64,000 bases of DNA from a candidate division CSSED10-310 bacterium (GTDB lineage: Bacteria > CSSED10-310 > JAFGJC01), in assembly GCA_016927905.1 (NCBI GenBank), contig JAFGLW010000001.1:310001-374000 (forward strand), given 5' to 3'. Shown here piece after piece: positions 1 through 7,752 of the stretch. A program made the translations under genes and the position numbers. The stretch's first letter is position 1, and every line of letters starts with the position of its first letter. The notes under the pieces are model-generated. The model was not told the DNA's origin, ran no database searches, and worked only from the letters and a program-made list of their open reading frames with translations.

Positions 1-348
1 CTGCACATCCACTCCAGCGGGACATCGCAGGGTGCAGGGCGGCAGACAGTCTGCATAATGATTTGATACCAGCAGTTCCAGGGCTGTCCGCCTGGCTTCC
101 ATGACCCGCCTGTTCCGTGTGAATAGTTCCATTTTATCCTGGACTCTGGTGGAACAGGCTGCAGCCAGATTCTTCTGACCTTTGACTTCGACGACGCAGA
201 CATAGCATGAATTATACGGTTCCAGCTGGGATTCATAGCACAGTGTGGGAATATGATCGATTTTCAGATCATGAACCGCCTGGAGGATCGTCTTGTCGGA
301 ATCGGTGACATATTTTTGACCGTTAACGATGATTTTAATCTTCGCCAT
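1..348 (-). CDS. 2Fe-2S / GltD-like oxidoreductase subunit (5' part only)
   Basis: The reading frame runs off the left edge, so only the first 116 residues are visible. They form a NuoG/HydA-type plant ferredoxin domain with probable [2Fe-2S] ligands Cys37, Cys48, Cys51 and Cys65. After it comes a CLPPCTLRCPAGVDVQ stretch. In catalytic [FeFe] hydrogenases this place is taken by a His-Cys4 cluster motif; the version here is typical of the N-terminal 4Fe-4S helical domain of GltD-like flavoproteins. The gene lies 24 bp downstream of the NuoF-like gene and is the last visible member of the hydrogenase-type operon. It may be a long fusion (2Fe-2S, GltD, then a catalytic domain), but which catalytic domain cannot be told from here. 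Confidence 0.75.
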   Translation of the reverse strand, partial: MAKIKIIVNGQKYVTDSDKTILQAVHDLKIDHIPTLCYESQLEPYNSCYVCVVEVKGQKNLAAACSTRVQDKMELFTRNRRVMEARRTALELLVSNHYADCLPPCTLRCPAGVDVQ

Positions 349-372
349 GGTTAAATCTCCATTCTACAAATC

Positions 373-2166
373 TTATTCCCGAACGATGGCTTCAACGGGG
401 CAAACATAAAAACATTGACCGCATTGGATGCACTTAACCTGATCGATGACATGAGCCTGTTTTCTTTCTCCCGAAATGGCACCTGTGGGACAGGATTTCG
501 TGCACAGCGTGCATCCGATGCATTTTGCGGGATTGATCGTGAAAGTGAGTAATTTCGTACAGACATGAGCCGGACATTTTTTGTTGTAAATATGGGCTTC
601 GTATTCTGATTTGAAGTACTTCAGCGTTGTCAGAACCGGATTCGGAGCGGTCTGACCCAGGCCGCACAGCGATGATTCGCTTATTTTTCTGGCCAGATCC
701 TCCAGCAGCGGTATGTCTTCCGCCCGGCCATCACCCTGGCAGATGCGGGTTAAAATTTCAAGCATACGTTTCGTTCCGATTCTGCAAAATGTGCATTTGC
801 CGCAGGATTCGCTCTGAGTGAATTCCAGGAAATAACGGGCCAGATCCACCATGCAGGTGGTTTCATCCATGACGACCAGCCCGCCGGAACCCATGATAGC
901 GCCGGTACGGGTCAGGGATTCGTAGTCGATAATCGTATCTTTCAATTCCGCAGGAATACACCCGCCGGACGGGCCGCCAATCTGAACCGCCTTGAATTTT
1001 TTGTCGCCGGGAATTCCTCCGCCGATATCGAATACGATCCTCTCGATGGATATACCCATGGGAACTTCGACCAGTCCGGAATTGTTGATTGCACCCACCA
1101 GCGCAAATATTTTGGTGCCCTTGCTTGTTTTGGTGCCCAGCGATGCGAACCATTCCGCACCCCTGAGCATGATGGCGGGTACATTGGCCCAGGTTTCGAC
1201 ATTGTTGATGTTGGTGGGTTTCCCCCAGATACCTTTCTGTGCGGGGAAAGGCGGTCGAAACCTCGGTCGGCCTTCAACACCCTCTATCGAAGCCATCAGA
1301 GCGGTTTCTTCACCGCAGACAAACGCTCCCCCCCCCCTGACAACTCTCACATTGAAATTGAATCCCGACCCCAGGATGTCATTACCCAGCAATCCGAATT
1401 CCATGGCCTGCTTGATGGCGATTCTCAGCCGTTTGATTGCCAGCGGATACTCATCCCGGACATATAGGATGCCTTCCTGAGCCCCGATTGCGAATGCGCC
1501 GATGGTCATTCCTTCCAGCACACAATGAGGATCGGCTTCCAGAATCGACCTGTCCATGAACGCTCCCGGATCCCCTTCATCTCCGTTGCACACGATGTAT
1601 TTGGGACTGCCCTGCGCCCGTTTGCAGAATTCCCATTTCAATCCGGTGGGGAAACCGGCCCCGCCCCGGCCTCTCAACTGGGAATTCTTGATCTCCGTTA
1701 TGACCTGCTCGGGAGTCATTTCCGTCAGTACTCTTTCAAGAGCCATGTATCCGTCGTGAGCGATATAATCCTCGATCACTTCCGGATCGATCATGCCGCG
1801 GTTCCGAAGAGCCACCAGAATCTGATCCTTGAAAAACCCGATGTCTCTCATCAGGGGAACCTTGTCTTCCTTCAACGTGGGAGAATACATCAGTTTCTTG
1901 ACGGGCCGACCCTTCAAAAAATGCTCTTCAACCAGATAGGGAATATCCTTTACCGTCAGGCGCTGATAGAAAATTCCTTCCGGTTGAACAAGCATCACGG
2001 GACCGCGCTCGCAAAAACCGTTGCATCCTGTACCAATTACCTGGATCTCCTGTTCGAGTTTGTGTTTTTGGAGTTCCATTTCGAGCGCTTTTTTGACGTC
2101 AAAAGCTCCGTTCGAGACACATCCCGTTCCTGTGCAGACCAACAGGTGGGAACGAAATTTATCCAT
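373..2166 (-). CDS. NuoF-like NADH/FMN-binding subunit of an NAD-linked hydrogenase-type complex
   Basis: The 597-residue protein has the HydB/HndC layout. Residues 1-95 are a thioredoxin-like [2Fe-2S] domain (CTGTGC and GCNGFCERGP). The central part is a NuoF core with the NADH/FMN glycine-rich stretch GRGGAGFPTGLKWEF, and then an SLBB region. Next is a NuoF 4Fe-4S segment (ESCGKCTFCRIG). The C-terminus is a double [4Fe-4S] ferredoxin (CIGCTLCTKSCP and CIQCGQCFYVCP). In such complexes this subunit exchanges electrons between NAD(H) and the Fe-S chain in the cytoplasm, often as part of flavin-based electron bifurcation. The ATG follows a purine-rich AAAGGGGGGTG site. Formate dehydrogenase complexes use the same subunit, so the terminal reaction is uncertain. 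Confidence 0.93.
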   Translation of the reverse strand: MDKFRSHLLVCTGTGCVSNGAFDVKKALEMELQKHKLEQEIQVIGTGCNGFCERGPVMLVQPEGIFYQRLTVKDIPYLVEEHFLKGRPVKKLMYSPTLKEDKVPLMRDIGFFKDQILVALRNRGMIDPEVIEDYIAHDGYMALERVLTEMTPEQVITEIKNSQLRGRGGAGFPTGLKWEFCKRAQGSPKYIVCNGDEGDPGAFMDRSILEADPHCVLEGMTIGAFAIGAQEGILYVRDEYPLAIKRLRIAIKQAMEFGLLGNDILGSGFNFNVRVVRGGGAFVCGEETALMASIEGVEGRPRFRPPFPAQKGIWGKPTNINNVETWANVPAIMLRGAEWFASLGTKTSKGTKIFALVGAINNSGLVEVPMGISIERIVFDIGGGIPGDKKFKAVQIGGPSGGCIPAELKDTIIDYESLTRTGAIMGSGGLVVMDETTCMVDLARYFLEFTQSESCGKCTFCRIGTKRMLEILTRICQGDGRAEDIPLLEDLARKISESSLCGLGQTAPNPVLTTLKYFKSEYEAHIYNKKCPAHVCTKLLTFTINPAKCIGCTLCTKSCPTGAISGERKQAHVIDQVKCIQCGQCFYVCPVEAIVRE

Positions 2167-2238
2167 GACACCCCCCTTTACTCAATTTCCACCCAAAACT
2201 TCATAAAATCCAAAACGATGTCGTTTCCCCCATGACTC

Positions 2239-2622
2239 TCAACTCATCTTTTCACTGCCGATCGCCAGTGCATATTCTTCGACCATATGTCCCTTGTCGG
2301 CGTGTTCCAGCAAGATCCTCTCGATTTTTTCCGGAGTCAGTTTTGCGTATTTGACCGGCGGTGAACCATGATATTCCACCGTTGCCATCGGCTCATGGCT
2401 GCACAGGCCCGCGCAGCCTGATGTCGTAACCAGGACATCCCTGATTCCGTATCGGTCAATGGCGTCCAGCAAAGCATCCATCACCTCTCGCGCTCCGGAT
2501 GCAATCCCGCAGGTCCCCATATGAACGGTAATTTTGGCTTTTCCCTGGGCATCCCGGAGATTCGTGGATCTTTTCGCTTTTTCCCTGATCTTCCGTAATT
2601 CCTCAATTGTCAGCTTCCCCAT
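2239..2622 (-). CDS. HndB-like [2Fe-2S] thioredoxin-fold protein
   Basis: The start was set at the ATG at 2622, which has an AAAGGATT site upstream, giving 127 residues. An N-terminal helical stretch precedes a thioredoxin-like ferredoxin domain with GTCGIASGA and SGCAGLCSHEP. Cys38, Cys70 and Cys74 are visible, which is the reduced Cys set usual for HndB-type proteins. The family accompanies NuoF-like subunits in NAD(P)-linked [FeFe] hydrogenases and probably relays electrons or helps in assembly. It lies between the GHKL ATPase gene and the NuoF-like gene on the same strand. Confidence 0.85.
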   Translation of the reverse strand: MGKLTIEELRKIREKAKRSTNLRDAQGKAKITVHMGTCGIASGAREVMDALLDAIDRYGIRDVLVTTSGCAGLCSHEPMATVEYHGSPPVKYAKLTPEKIERILLEHADKGHMVEEYALAIGSEKMS

Positions 2623-2659
2623 AATCCTTCCTTTCGGCAATCTTCAATTTACCTGATGT

Positions 2660-3196
2660 TCAATCCAGATTCTGACGCGCCCGGATAATATCACAAATGA
2701 ATCTGGCAACGTCAGGACTGGAGATAGTAACATCACCCAGAACAGAACGCACCACCCTGGTATCGAAAACAAATTGATCCCCATCGACCGCATGTCTATA
2801 GACGATTTCGAGATCCGGATTGGATATCAGAACGGTCGTGATTGTCGAAGCCATGTCTCCCATGGGCTGCCGATCGATATGAGCGTATTTGAACCGCGCA
2901 GTGACATGAGTGCCCTTCGACGGGGCGGACCGAACAGTCAGATCTCCTCCCGCCCGAAGAGCCGCCTGACGGAACATCGACAGACCGATACCCACCCGCC
3001 GCACATCCTTTGTCGTAAAAAACGGATTCAACACCTTGGTCAGAGTCTGGTCGTCCATCCCACACCCGTCATCGATAATCTCTATCACTAAATAATCTTC
3101 TTTCCTGGATTCCTCAATGACGATTTCAACATTTTTGGCACCTGCCCGCGTGGAGTTTTCGATGATATCGAGTATGTGAAGGGACAGTTCCTTCAT
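2660..3196 (-). CDS. GHKL (histidine-kinase-like) ATPase domain protein
   Basis: The 178-residue protein is essentially a lone HATPase_c domain. It has an N-box around ENSTRAGAKNVEI, a G1 box DDGCGMDD, and a G2-like region VGIGLSMFRQAALRAGGDL followed by GTHVTARF. There is no phospho-acceptor His domain. The ATG at 3196 overlaps the PHP stop codon (ATGA), which fixes the start and suggests translational coupling. Genes of this kind sit with PHP, DRTGG and sensory hydrogenase genes in many [FeFe] hydrogenase loci. A role in redox or H2 signalling is therefore inferred from context. The target is unknown. Confidence 0.8.
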   Translation of the reverse strand: MKELSLHILDIIENSTRAGAKNVEIVIEESRKEDYLVIEIIDDGCGMDDQTLTKVLNPFFTTKDVRRVGIGLSMFRQAALRAGGDLTVRSAPSKGTHVTARFKYAHIDRQPMGDMASTITTVLISNPDLEIVYRHAVDGDQFVFDTRVVRSVLGDVTISSPDVARFICDIIRARQNLD

Positions 3197-3945
3197 GAAT
3201 CCGTTTCCGCTCCGACGTGGCATCCCTCCCGGCGATGGAATGCCAGTCTGAGATTATCGAAATCCGGCCGGTTCATATGAAACCGGTTGAAAACCCTTCC
3301 GATCTCCTCGAGATTATGGGCATCGGAATCGGTTATAAACGTATAATCAGCATATTGCGGATAAACTTCATCGACCGTTCCGATCGGCGTTCGATAAGAC
3401 ACTTCCAGAGCATCAAAGGGAATATTGGCCGGAATGAATCCCAGTTGCCCGATGATTCCGAATGCCTGGCGATCGATATGGGCAGCCACCGCCAGTCCTT
3501 CGTTCTGTCCGATCAGCCGAACGATCTGGCGCAGGGACAGGTCCGTGGAACCGATCAACAGATAGTCGCAGAATCCTTCTACCTCATCCAGCGCGTTGGC
3601 GATGATCTGATCATCCCGGTATGGATTCGATGGATCGCGAATGAGATGGCTGTAAATCTCCTTCTGAAAGAAGCCGAGGAATTCGATACTCCTGAAAAAG
3701 GCCAGAACATGAACCTCTTCCCGGGAGGTTACTTCCATTCCCGGTATGACGATCAGTGGTGTGTCATGCGCAATCTGCATGACCGGGTCGGCATTTTCCC
3801 CCGAGTTGTGATCGGTCACGGCAATGATATCCAGTCCTTTTTCCAGTGCCGCGGAGACGATATTCCCGGGAGACATGGTCAGATCGCTGCAGGGCGACAG
3901 GCAGGTATGAATATGCAGGTCCGCTTTAAATTCTTTCAGTTTCAA
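3193..3945 (-). CDS. PHP-domain metal-dependent phosphoesterase
   Basis: The 250-residue protein has the PHP metal motifs: DLHIHTCLSPCSD near the N-terminus, VTDHNSGENA, the Glu of PGMEVTS with EVHVLAFF, then AAHIDRQ and TDSDAHN near the end. PHP proteins hydrolyse phosphoester bonds using two or three metal ions; the small-molecule substrate here is unknown. The start is a TTG overlapping the stop of the upstream DRTGG gene. PHP genes recur beside DRTGG and GHKL genes in hydrogenase operons, so a role in turning over a signalling phosphate compound is plausible but unproved. Confidence 0.85.
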   Translation of the reverse strand: MKLKEFKADLHIHTCLSPCSDLTMSPGNIVSAALEKGLDIIAVTDHNSGENADPVMQIAHDTPLIVIPGMEVTSREEVHVLAFFRSIEFLGFFQKEIYSHLIRDPSNPYRDDQIIANALDEVEGFCDYLLIGSTDLSLRQIVRLIGQNEGLAVAAHIDRQAFGIIGQLGFIPANIPFDALEVSYRTPIGTVDEVYPQYADYTFITDSDAHNLEEIGRVFNRFHMNRPDFDNLRLAFHRREGCHVGAETDS

Positions 3946-4286
3946 CGCTCTCCGGAAATACCAAGATGGGTCAATTCCGCGACGAGCTGGTAGGTTGTCA
4001 GAGGGGATCGGAGCAGGGTGACATTTTCCGAACTCGCGTTTTCCAGCGTTTCGGGAAGTGGTTTGCTGTTTTTGGCCAGTATGATCGCAGTGAAATCCTT
4101 CAGTGTTGCGACTGCGATTATGTTTTCATGCACCTGGATGGTGACCCAGACATCCCGTCTCCTGCCGGCGGCGATGACATCACTCAGGAGATCGCCGCAG
4201 TATCCACCTTCCACCGGATCATCCATATGGATCCCTTCATTGATTATTTCCAGATTCAGCTTTTGCACCAGTTCGCTTAACAGCAT
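3942..4286 (-). CDS. DRTGG-domain protein (first copy)
   Basis: The 114-residue protein is a single DRTGG-type domain, the fold also found in some phosphotransacetylases and CBS proteins. It starts with an amphipathic helix (LLSELVQKLNLEII), then GGYCGDLLSDVIA, and ends with a TYQLVAELTHLGI segment. An AAGGAG site stands before the ATG. The gene begins inside the last 50 bp of the H-cluster gene and overlaps the PHP gene, so all three are probably translated together. The domain is thought to bind a nucleotide or small ligand. It is paralogous to the second DRTGG gene at 6076. Confidence 0.8.
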   Translation of the reverse strand: MLLSELVQKLNLEIINEGIHMDDPVEGGYCGDLLSDVIAAGRRRDVWVTIQVHENIIAVATLKDFTAIILAKNSKPLPETLENASSENVTLLRSPLTTYQLVAELTHLGISGER

Positions 4287-5556
4287 TTGTCAACTCCTTG
4301 ATTCTAATGAACACGCAGTCGGTAAGACTCGCTTCTCCCTTTACGATATCTTCCGCCAGAGACTGACAGGTGGGAGCGCCACATGCACCGCATTGCTTGC
4401 CCGGCAGCAATTCACGGATTTCCTCAATACGGTTCATCATCTCCAGCGCCCGTTTGAGATCCGGATCCAGCGGATCGGGACTCGGGGCGTTCGCTCGAAT
4501 CTCTTTCAACAGATAAAGACTCTCATAATTCCGAAGTACTTTTCTGGAATCGACTCGGCTTTTCACACCATACTGCTCGACCAGATTTTCAATCCGGCTG
4601 GCGGCCAGATGCTTGTTCTGCACGACCAGCGGCCCTCCGACACACCCTCCGGGACATATCGAACACTCCAGATAATCGACATTTTTAAGTTTGCCCTTTT
4701 CGACCGTATCTAGAATATCGATCACATCCTTCACTCCCGTGACCGATAACGTCGACCATTTGGTCAATCCTCTCAAGCTGGCTTTCCCAATGGCCCAGCT
4801 CATTCCGACACCGCTGCTTTTCTGGATGATCCAGTCATCGTCAACTTCCTTCAGTGCGCTGACCAGGGGGCCGTAAAGATCACGGATACCGATCGCTCCA
4901 TCCAGATTGCTCCGCTCGACGCCAACCGGATTCGTGATGGAAATCATCTTTGCGGCGCAGGGCGTGATATGAAACACCCCCACCTCTTCCGGATTGACTT
5001 CCTTCTCTTCGACGATCTTCTTGCGGATCTGCAATGCGCCGATTTCCCGGGGAATTTCGATGGGGATGATATGTTCGATCAGGTCCGGGTAGCTTTTGAA
5101 GATCATCCGGGTGACGGCGGGGCAGAAATTGGAGATCATGGGGCGGATCTCCTGGTTTCGTCTCAAATACTCATCGATCGCCATCAGAACCATCTCACAA
5201 CTCAATCCTACATCATAGATATAGTCGAATCCGATTTTCTGCAGGGCCAGAAGAATATCGTTCGGTGTATAATGGGAACCGAACTGAGCGAAAAGCACCG
5301 GAGATGGCACTGCGGCCAGAACCCGGTACCCGGTCAGATCCTGGCTTTTGGAGGTCATGGATTTGACCGCCTGAACCGGGCAGACTCTCAGGCATTCCCC
5401 GCAATCGATACACAACTTGTCCTTGATAACCTCCGCTTTCCCATCGATAACACGAATGGCATTGACGGGACAGGCAAGCGTGCAGACCACGCATCCGTTA
5501 CAAAGATCCTTGTCGATATATATTGAATGGGAGTAATGCTCCTGAATCTCTTTCAA
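4237..5556 (-). CDS. Sensory-type [FeFe] hydrogenase-like H-cluster protein
   Basis: The 439-residue protein starts with two [4Fe-4S] ferredoxin motifs (CNGCVVCTLACP and CIDCGECLRVCP). It continues with an H-cluster domain and ends with an RnfB-like Fe-S motif (CGACGAPTC...DC, about residues 377-415). All four predicted H-cluster ligands are present: Cys145 in SNFCP, Cys200 in TPCAAK, and Cys301 and Cys305 in CPGGC. The proton-relay Cys of catalytic enzymes (first Cys of TSCCP) is Phe144, and the GGG after the last motif is reduced. This pattern fits the putatively sensory group C/D hydrogenases. The TTG start has a strong AGGAGGGA site. An H2 or redox sensor feeding the neighbouring signalling genes is the best inference. 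Confidence 0.88.
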   Translation of the reverse strand: MKEIQEHYSHSIYIDKDLCNGCVVCTLACPVNAIRVIDGKAEVIKDKLCIDCGECLRVCPVQAVKSMTSKSQDLTGYRVLAAVPSPVLFAQFGSHYTPNDILLALQKIGFDYIYDVGLSCEMVLMAIDEYLRRNQEIRPMISNFCPAVTRMIFKSYPDLIEHIIPIEIPREIGALQIRKKIVEEKEVNPEEVGVFHITPCAAKMISITNPVGVERSNLDGAIGIRDLYGPLVSALKEVDDDWIIQKSSGVGMSWAIGKASLRGLTKWSTLSVTGVKDVIDILDTVEKGKLKNVDYLECSICPGGCVGGPLVVQNKHLAASRIENLVEQYGVKSRVDSRKVLRNYESLYLLKEIRANAPSPDPLDPDLKRALEMMNRIEEIRELLPGKQCGACGAPTCQSLAEDIVKGEASLTDCVFIRIKELTNAVKRTGAKAESGNNQ

Positions 5557-5629
5557 CTTGAATCCCTCCTGTTTCCAGCGGTCCGTCGTTTTCCGGAAGA
5601 GATCCGCATCTGACCGGTATCCGGGTGGG

Positions 5630-6073
5630 TCACGCGATCATGATATCCATATCCAGGGTCGTGCCCTTTCCGACAACTGTGTTGATTTCGAACTGATCTG
5701 AAGTTTTCTTTATGTTCGGCAGACCCAGACCCGCCCCGAATCCCCGTTCCCGCATCTCGCGTGTGGCCGTTGAATAGCCTTCGGTCATGGCCAGAGCAAC
5801 GTCCGGAATCCCCGGACCCTCATCCTCGAAGGTCATATGGACCTTGGAAGGAGAAATTTCCAGGGTCACCTCGCATTGATGCGCATACAGTACGACGTTC
5901 ATTTCGGCTTCGTAGGCAACGATCATCGCTCTCCATATAAGCTCGCCATCGATGTTCAACTGCTTCAGAATCCTCTTGATCTGTTTGGACACGGACCCGG
6001 CAGACTGGAAATTGCCGCCTTCAATATGAAATGCTTTTTTGAACAGGACGGTTTCATCCGAAGCCAGCTTCAT
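5630..6073 (-). CDS. RsbW/RsbT-like GHKL ATPase (anti-sigma-type)
   Basis: The 147-residue protein is a compact HATPase_c domain. It has an N-box helix (YEAEMNVVLYAH), a G1 box EDEGPGIPD, and a glycine-rich GFGAGLGLPNIKKTSDQF loop followed by GKGTTLDMDI. This is the arrangement of serine kinases and anti-sigma factors of the RsbT/RsbW/SpoIIAB group. It lies 2 bp downstream of the second DRTGG gene and upstream of the H-cluster gene. No sigma factor or STAS antagonist is encoded next to it, so its partner is unknown. Confidence 0.82.
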   Translation of the reverse strand: MKLASDETVLFKKAFHIEGGNFQSAGSVSKQIKRILKQLNIDGELIWRAMIVAYEAEMNVVLYAHQCEVTLEISPSKVHMTFEDEGPGIPDVALAMTEGYSTATREMRERGFGAGLGLPNIKKTSDQFEINTVVGKGTTLDMDIMIA

Positions 6074-6075
6074 AT

Positions 6076-6429
6076 TTATTTTGCTCGCTTCGCTGCCAGC
6101 AGCCCTTTGGAATAGAGCAGCCCGCAGGTTTCGAACATGGTCAGCCGGGTGATCATAACCGGAATTCCCTCTTCCCGGGCTGCTTCGAGGATTCTTTCAT
6201 CCGGGCGACGGTTTCCGACAAATATGACCCCTGATAAATCGAATAATTCTGCGGTATTAATGATCTGGTGGTCCAGAAGGCCCGTCAGCCAAAGGGCACC
6301 CCGCGAACAGGATGCCAGAACCTCGCTGATCAGATCCGAAGCATGAACAAACTGTATTTCCCTGTCGGCTGCAGCTTGATTCACCAGGATTTCAGCTTCC
6401 AGCAGTTCGATGATTTCCCTGATTAACAC
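6076..6429 (-). CDS. DRTGG-domain protein (second copy)
   Basis: The 117-residue single-domain protein is related to the 114-residue copy at 3942. It has the same N-terminal helix (LIREIIELLEAEIL), a central SDLISEVLA segment and a LSGVIFVGNRRPDE strand. The GTG start has a TAGGAG site upstream. It lies 13 bp after the NuoE-like gene. Two DRTGG copies on either side of a GHKL ATPase and the H-cluster protein recur in [FeFe] hydrogenase operons of Clostridia, Thermotogae and several candidate phyla. The two copies may form a heteromeric ligand sensor. Confidence 0.8.
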   Translation of the reverse strand: MLIREIIELLEAEILVNQAAADREIQFVHASDLISEVLASCSRGALWLTGLLDHQIINTAELFDLSGVIFVGNRRPDERILEAAREEGIPVMITRLTMFETCGLLYSKGLLAAKRAK

Positions 6430-6442
6430 GATCGGCTCCTAC

Positions 6443-6928
6443 CTATTCGTTCCGGTATTTTGCAAGTATTTTACGGATTTCCTTTGGTTTCATTTTGCCG
6501 TGGAAATCCTCATCAACCATGATGACCGGAGCCAGTCCGCAACAGCCGACACACCGGACTGCTTCGAATGAGAACATGCCGTCTTCGGTCACCTGTTCCT
6601 CCGCAACACCCAGTTCCTGCTCCAGGGCTTTCATGATCAGAGGACCACCCTTGATGTGACAGGCTGTTCCCAGGCAGACCTTGATGATGTGCTTGCCGGA
6701 CGGCTGCAATTTGAAGGCCTTGTAAAATGTCGCCACTGCATATACCCGGGCCAGCGGAATATCCAGATCCCGAGCTATCTTCTCGAGGACCGGTCCGGGC
6801 AGATAACCGATTTCCCGCTGGACATCCTGGAGAATGGCGATCAACGTGCTGGGATCATTGTTGTTGGATTGAAGTATATTATCCGCAGTCTCAAACCATT
6901 TTGTCTCAACACTCGTTTCCACCGGCAT
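6443..6928 (-). CDS. NuoE-like [2Fe-2S] subunit of the NAD-linked complex
   Basis: The ATG at 6928 was chosen because AAGGAG lies 7-8 bases upstream; the TTG at 6934 is too close to that site. The 161-residue product has the NuoE/HydC/HndA helical bundle (LIAILQDVQREIGYLP) followed by a thioredoxin-like [2Fe-2S] domain with CLGTAC and CVGCCGLAP. It works with the NuoF-like subunit to carry electrons to or from NADH. It is the first gene of the operon, downstream of a good sigma70-type promoter. Confidence 0.93.
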   Translation of the reverse strand: MPVETSVETKWFETADNILQSNNNDPSTLIAILQDVQREIGYLPGPVLEKIARDLDIPLARVYAVATFYKAFKLQPSGKHIIKVCLGTACHIKGGPLIMKALEQELGVAEEQVTEDGMFSFEAVRCVGCCGLAPVIMVDEDFHGKMKPKEIRKILAKYRNE

Positions 6929-6978
6929 TTTCAATCTCCTTGAATCCTGTTTGCGTGCCTTTCAAAACTGCCGTCCAT

Positions 6979-7006
6979 ATTATGGCAGATATCCCCTTGA
7001 TATCAA
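6979..7006 (-). promoter_or_regulatory. Sigma70-type promoter of the hydrogenase-type operon
   Basis: On the minus strand, TTGATA (7001-7006) and CATAAT (6979-6984) are separated by 16 bases. Each differs from consensus at one position. Transcription would begin about 40 bases before the NuoE-like start. The region contains GATATC-AAGGG-GATATC and the palindrome TTGATATCAA overlapping the -35 box, so an operator is possible. Confidence 0.55.
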
Positions 7007-7063
7007 GAATTATCGTCGGTTCGGGCCGCTCTGATGCCGGGAACCGAACGGAAATTTTCCGGA

Positions 7064-7747
7064 TTACAGTTTCAGGCGGAGTTTGAACAGATACAACATA
7101 TTTTTGAGCCCGTCTCCCCAGAGATTCAACTTCGACGGTCCAATCCGCAGAACATATTTGAACTGGACGGGAACTTCCCGGGCTCTGTCTTTCAGGTTCT
7201 TGAACGCCCGGATTTTCAGTTCTTCAGAAAAAGGCATTCCATCGCTCAATACACGAACATCGTCCAGTATCCGACTGCGGAACACCCACATGCCGCTCTG
7301 GCTGTCCCGCAGCCGTATGCCGAACAGCAGCCAGGTGACGAAAGTCAGCACGATGTTTCCCACATAGCGCTGAATCATGTTCAGGGAATGTGCGAAATGG
7401 ATGGGTATGCGGGCTGCGGAGATAAATTCCAGATCTTCGATGATCATGATATCGAACAGGTAGGAAATGGCGTGCGCAGGATAGGTACCGTCGCCGTCCA
7501 TGGTGATGATTACATCCCCTTCCGCCGCGCGCAGTCCGCATTTGTATGCGGCTCCGTAACCCTGCCGCGTCTCACGGACAACCCTGGCTCCCAGAGATTG
7601 GGCGACACGCGCTGTTGAATCCGTCGAATTGTTGTCAACGACCACAATTTCATCCACAAATTCCGGAAGCGTCGGGATGACCTTGGCGATACCGGCCTCC
7701 TCATTGTAACAGGGTATGACCACGGAGATTTTATGATTGGCCCGCAT
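7064..7747 (-). CDS. GT2 family glycosyltransferase (dolichyl-phosphate-sugar synthase-like)
   Basis: The start was set at 7747, where AGGAG lies 8 bases upstream. A longer frame would run into the upstream radical SAM gene. The 227-residue protein opens with ISVVIPCYNEE, then EIVVVDNNSTDST and the DXD-like TMDGDGTYP of GT-A inverting transferases, plus QSGMWVFRSRIL. This matches undecaprenyl- or dolichyl-phosphate glucosyl/mannosyl transferases, which load a lipid carrier at the inner membrane. Such a carrier sugar could feed GT39-like enzymes encoded elsewhere in the window. It is the last gene of the cluster that starts at 17086 or 14457. Confidence 0.88.
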   Translation of the reverse strand: MRANHKISVVIPCYNEEAGIAKVIPTLPEFVDEIVVVDNNSTDSTARVAQSLGARVVRETRQGYGAAYKCGLRAAEGDVIITMDGDGTYPAHAISYLFDIMIIEDLEFISAARIPIHFAHSLNMIQRYVGNIVLTFVTWLLFGIRLRDSQSGMWVFRSRILDDVRVLSDGMPFSEELKIRAFKNLKDRAREVPVQFKYVLRIGPSKLNLWGDGLKNMLYLFKLRLKL

Positions 7748-7752
7748 TGATT

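Noticed and set aside
1..6934. NADH dehydrogenase (complex I) operon
   Set aside because: NuoE- and NuoF-like subunits are present, but the HndB-like, H-cluster, DRTGG and PHP genes are typical of hydrogenase loci, and no membrane Nuo subunits are seen.
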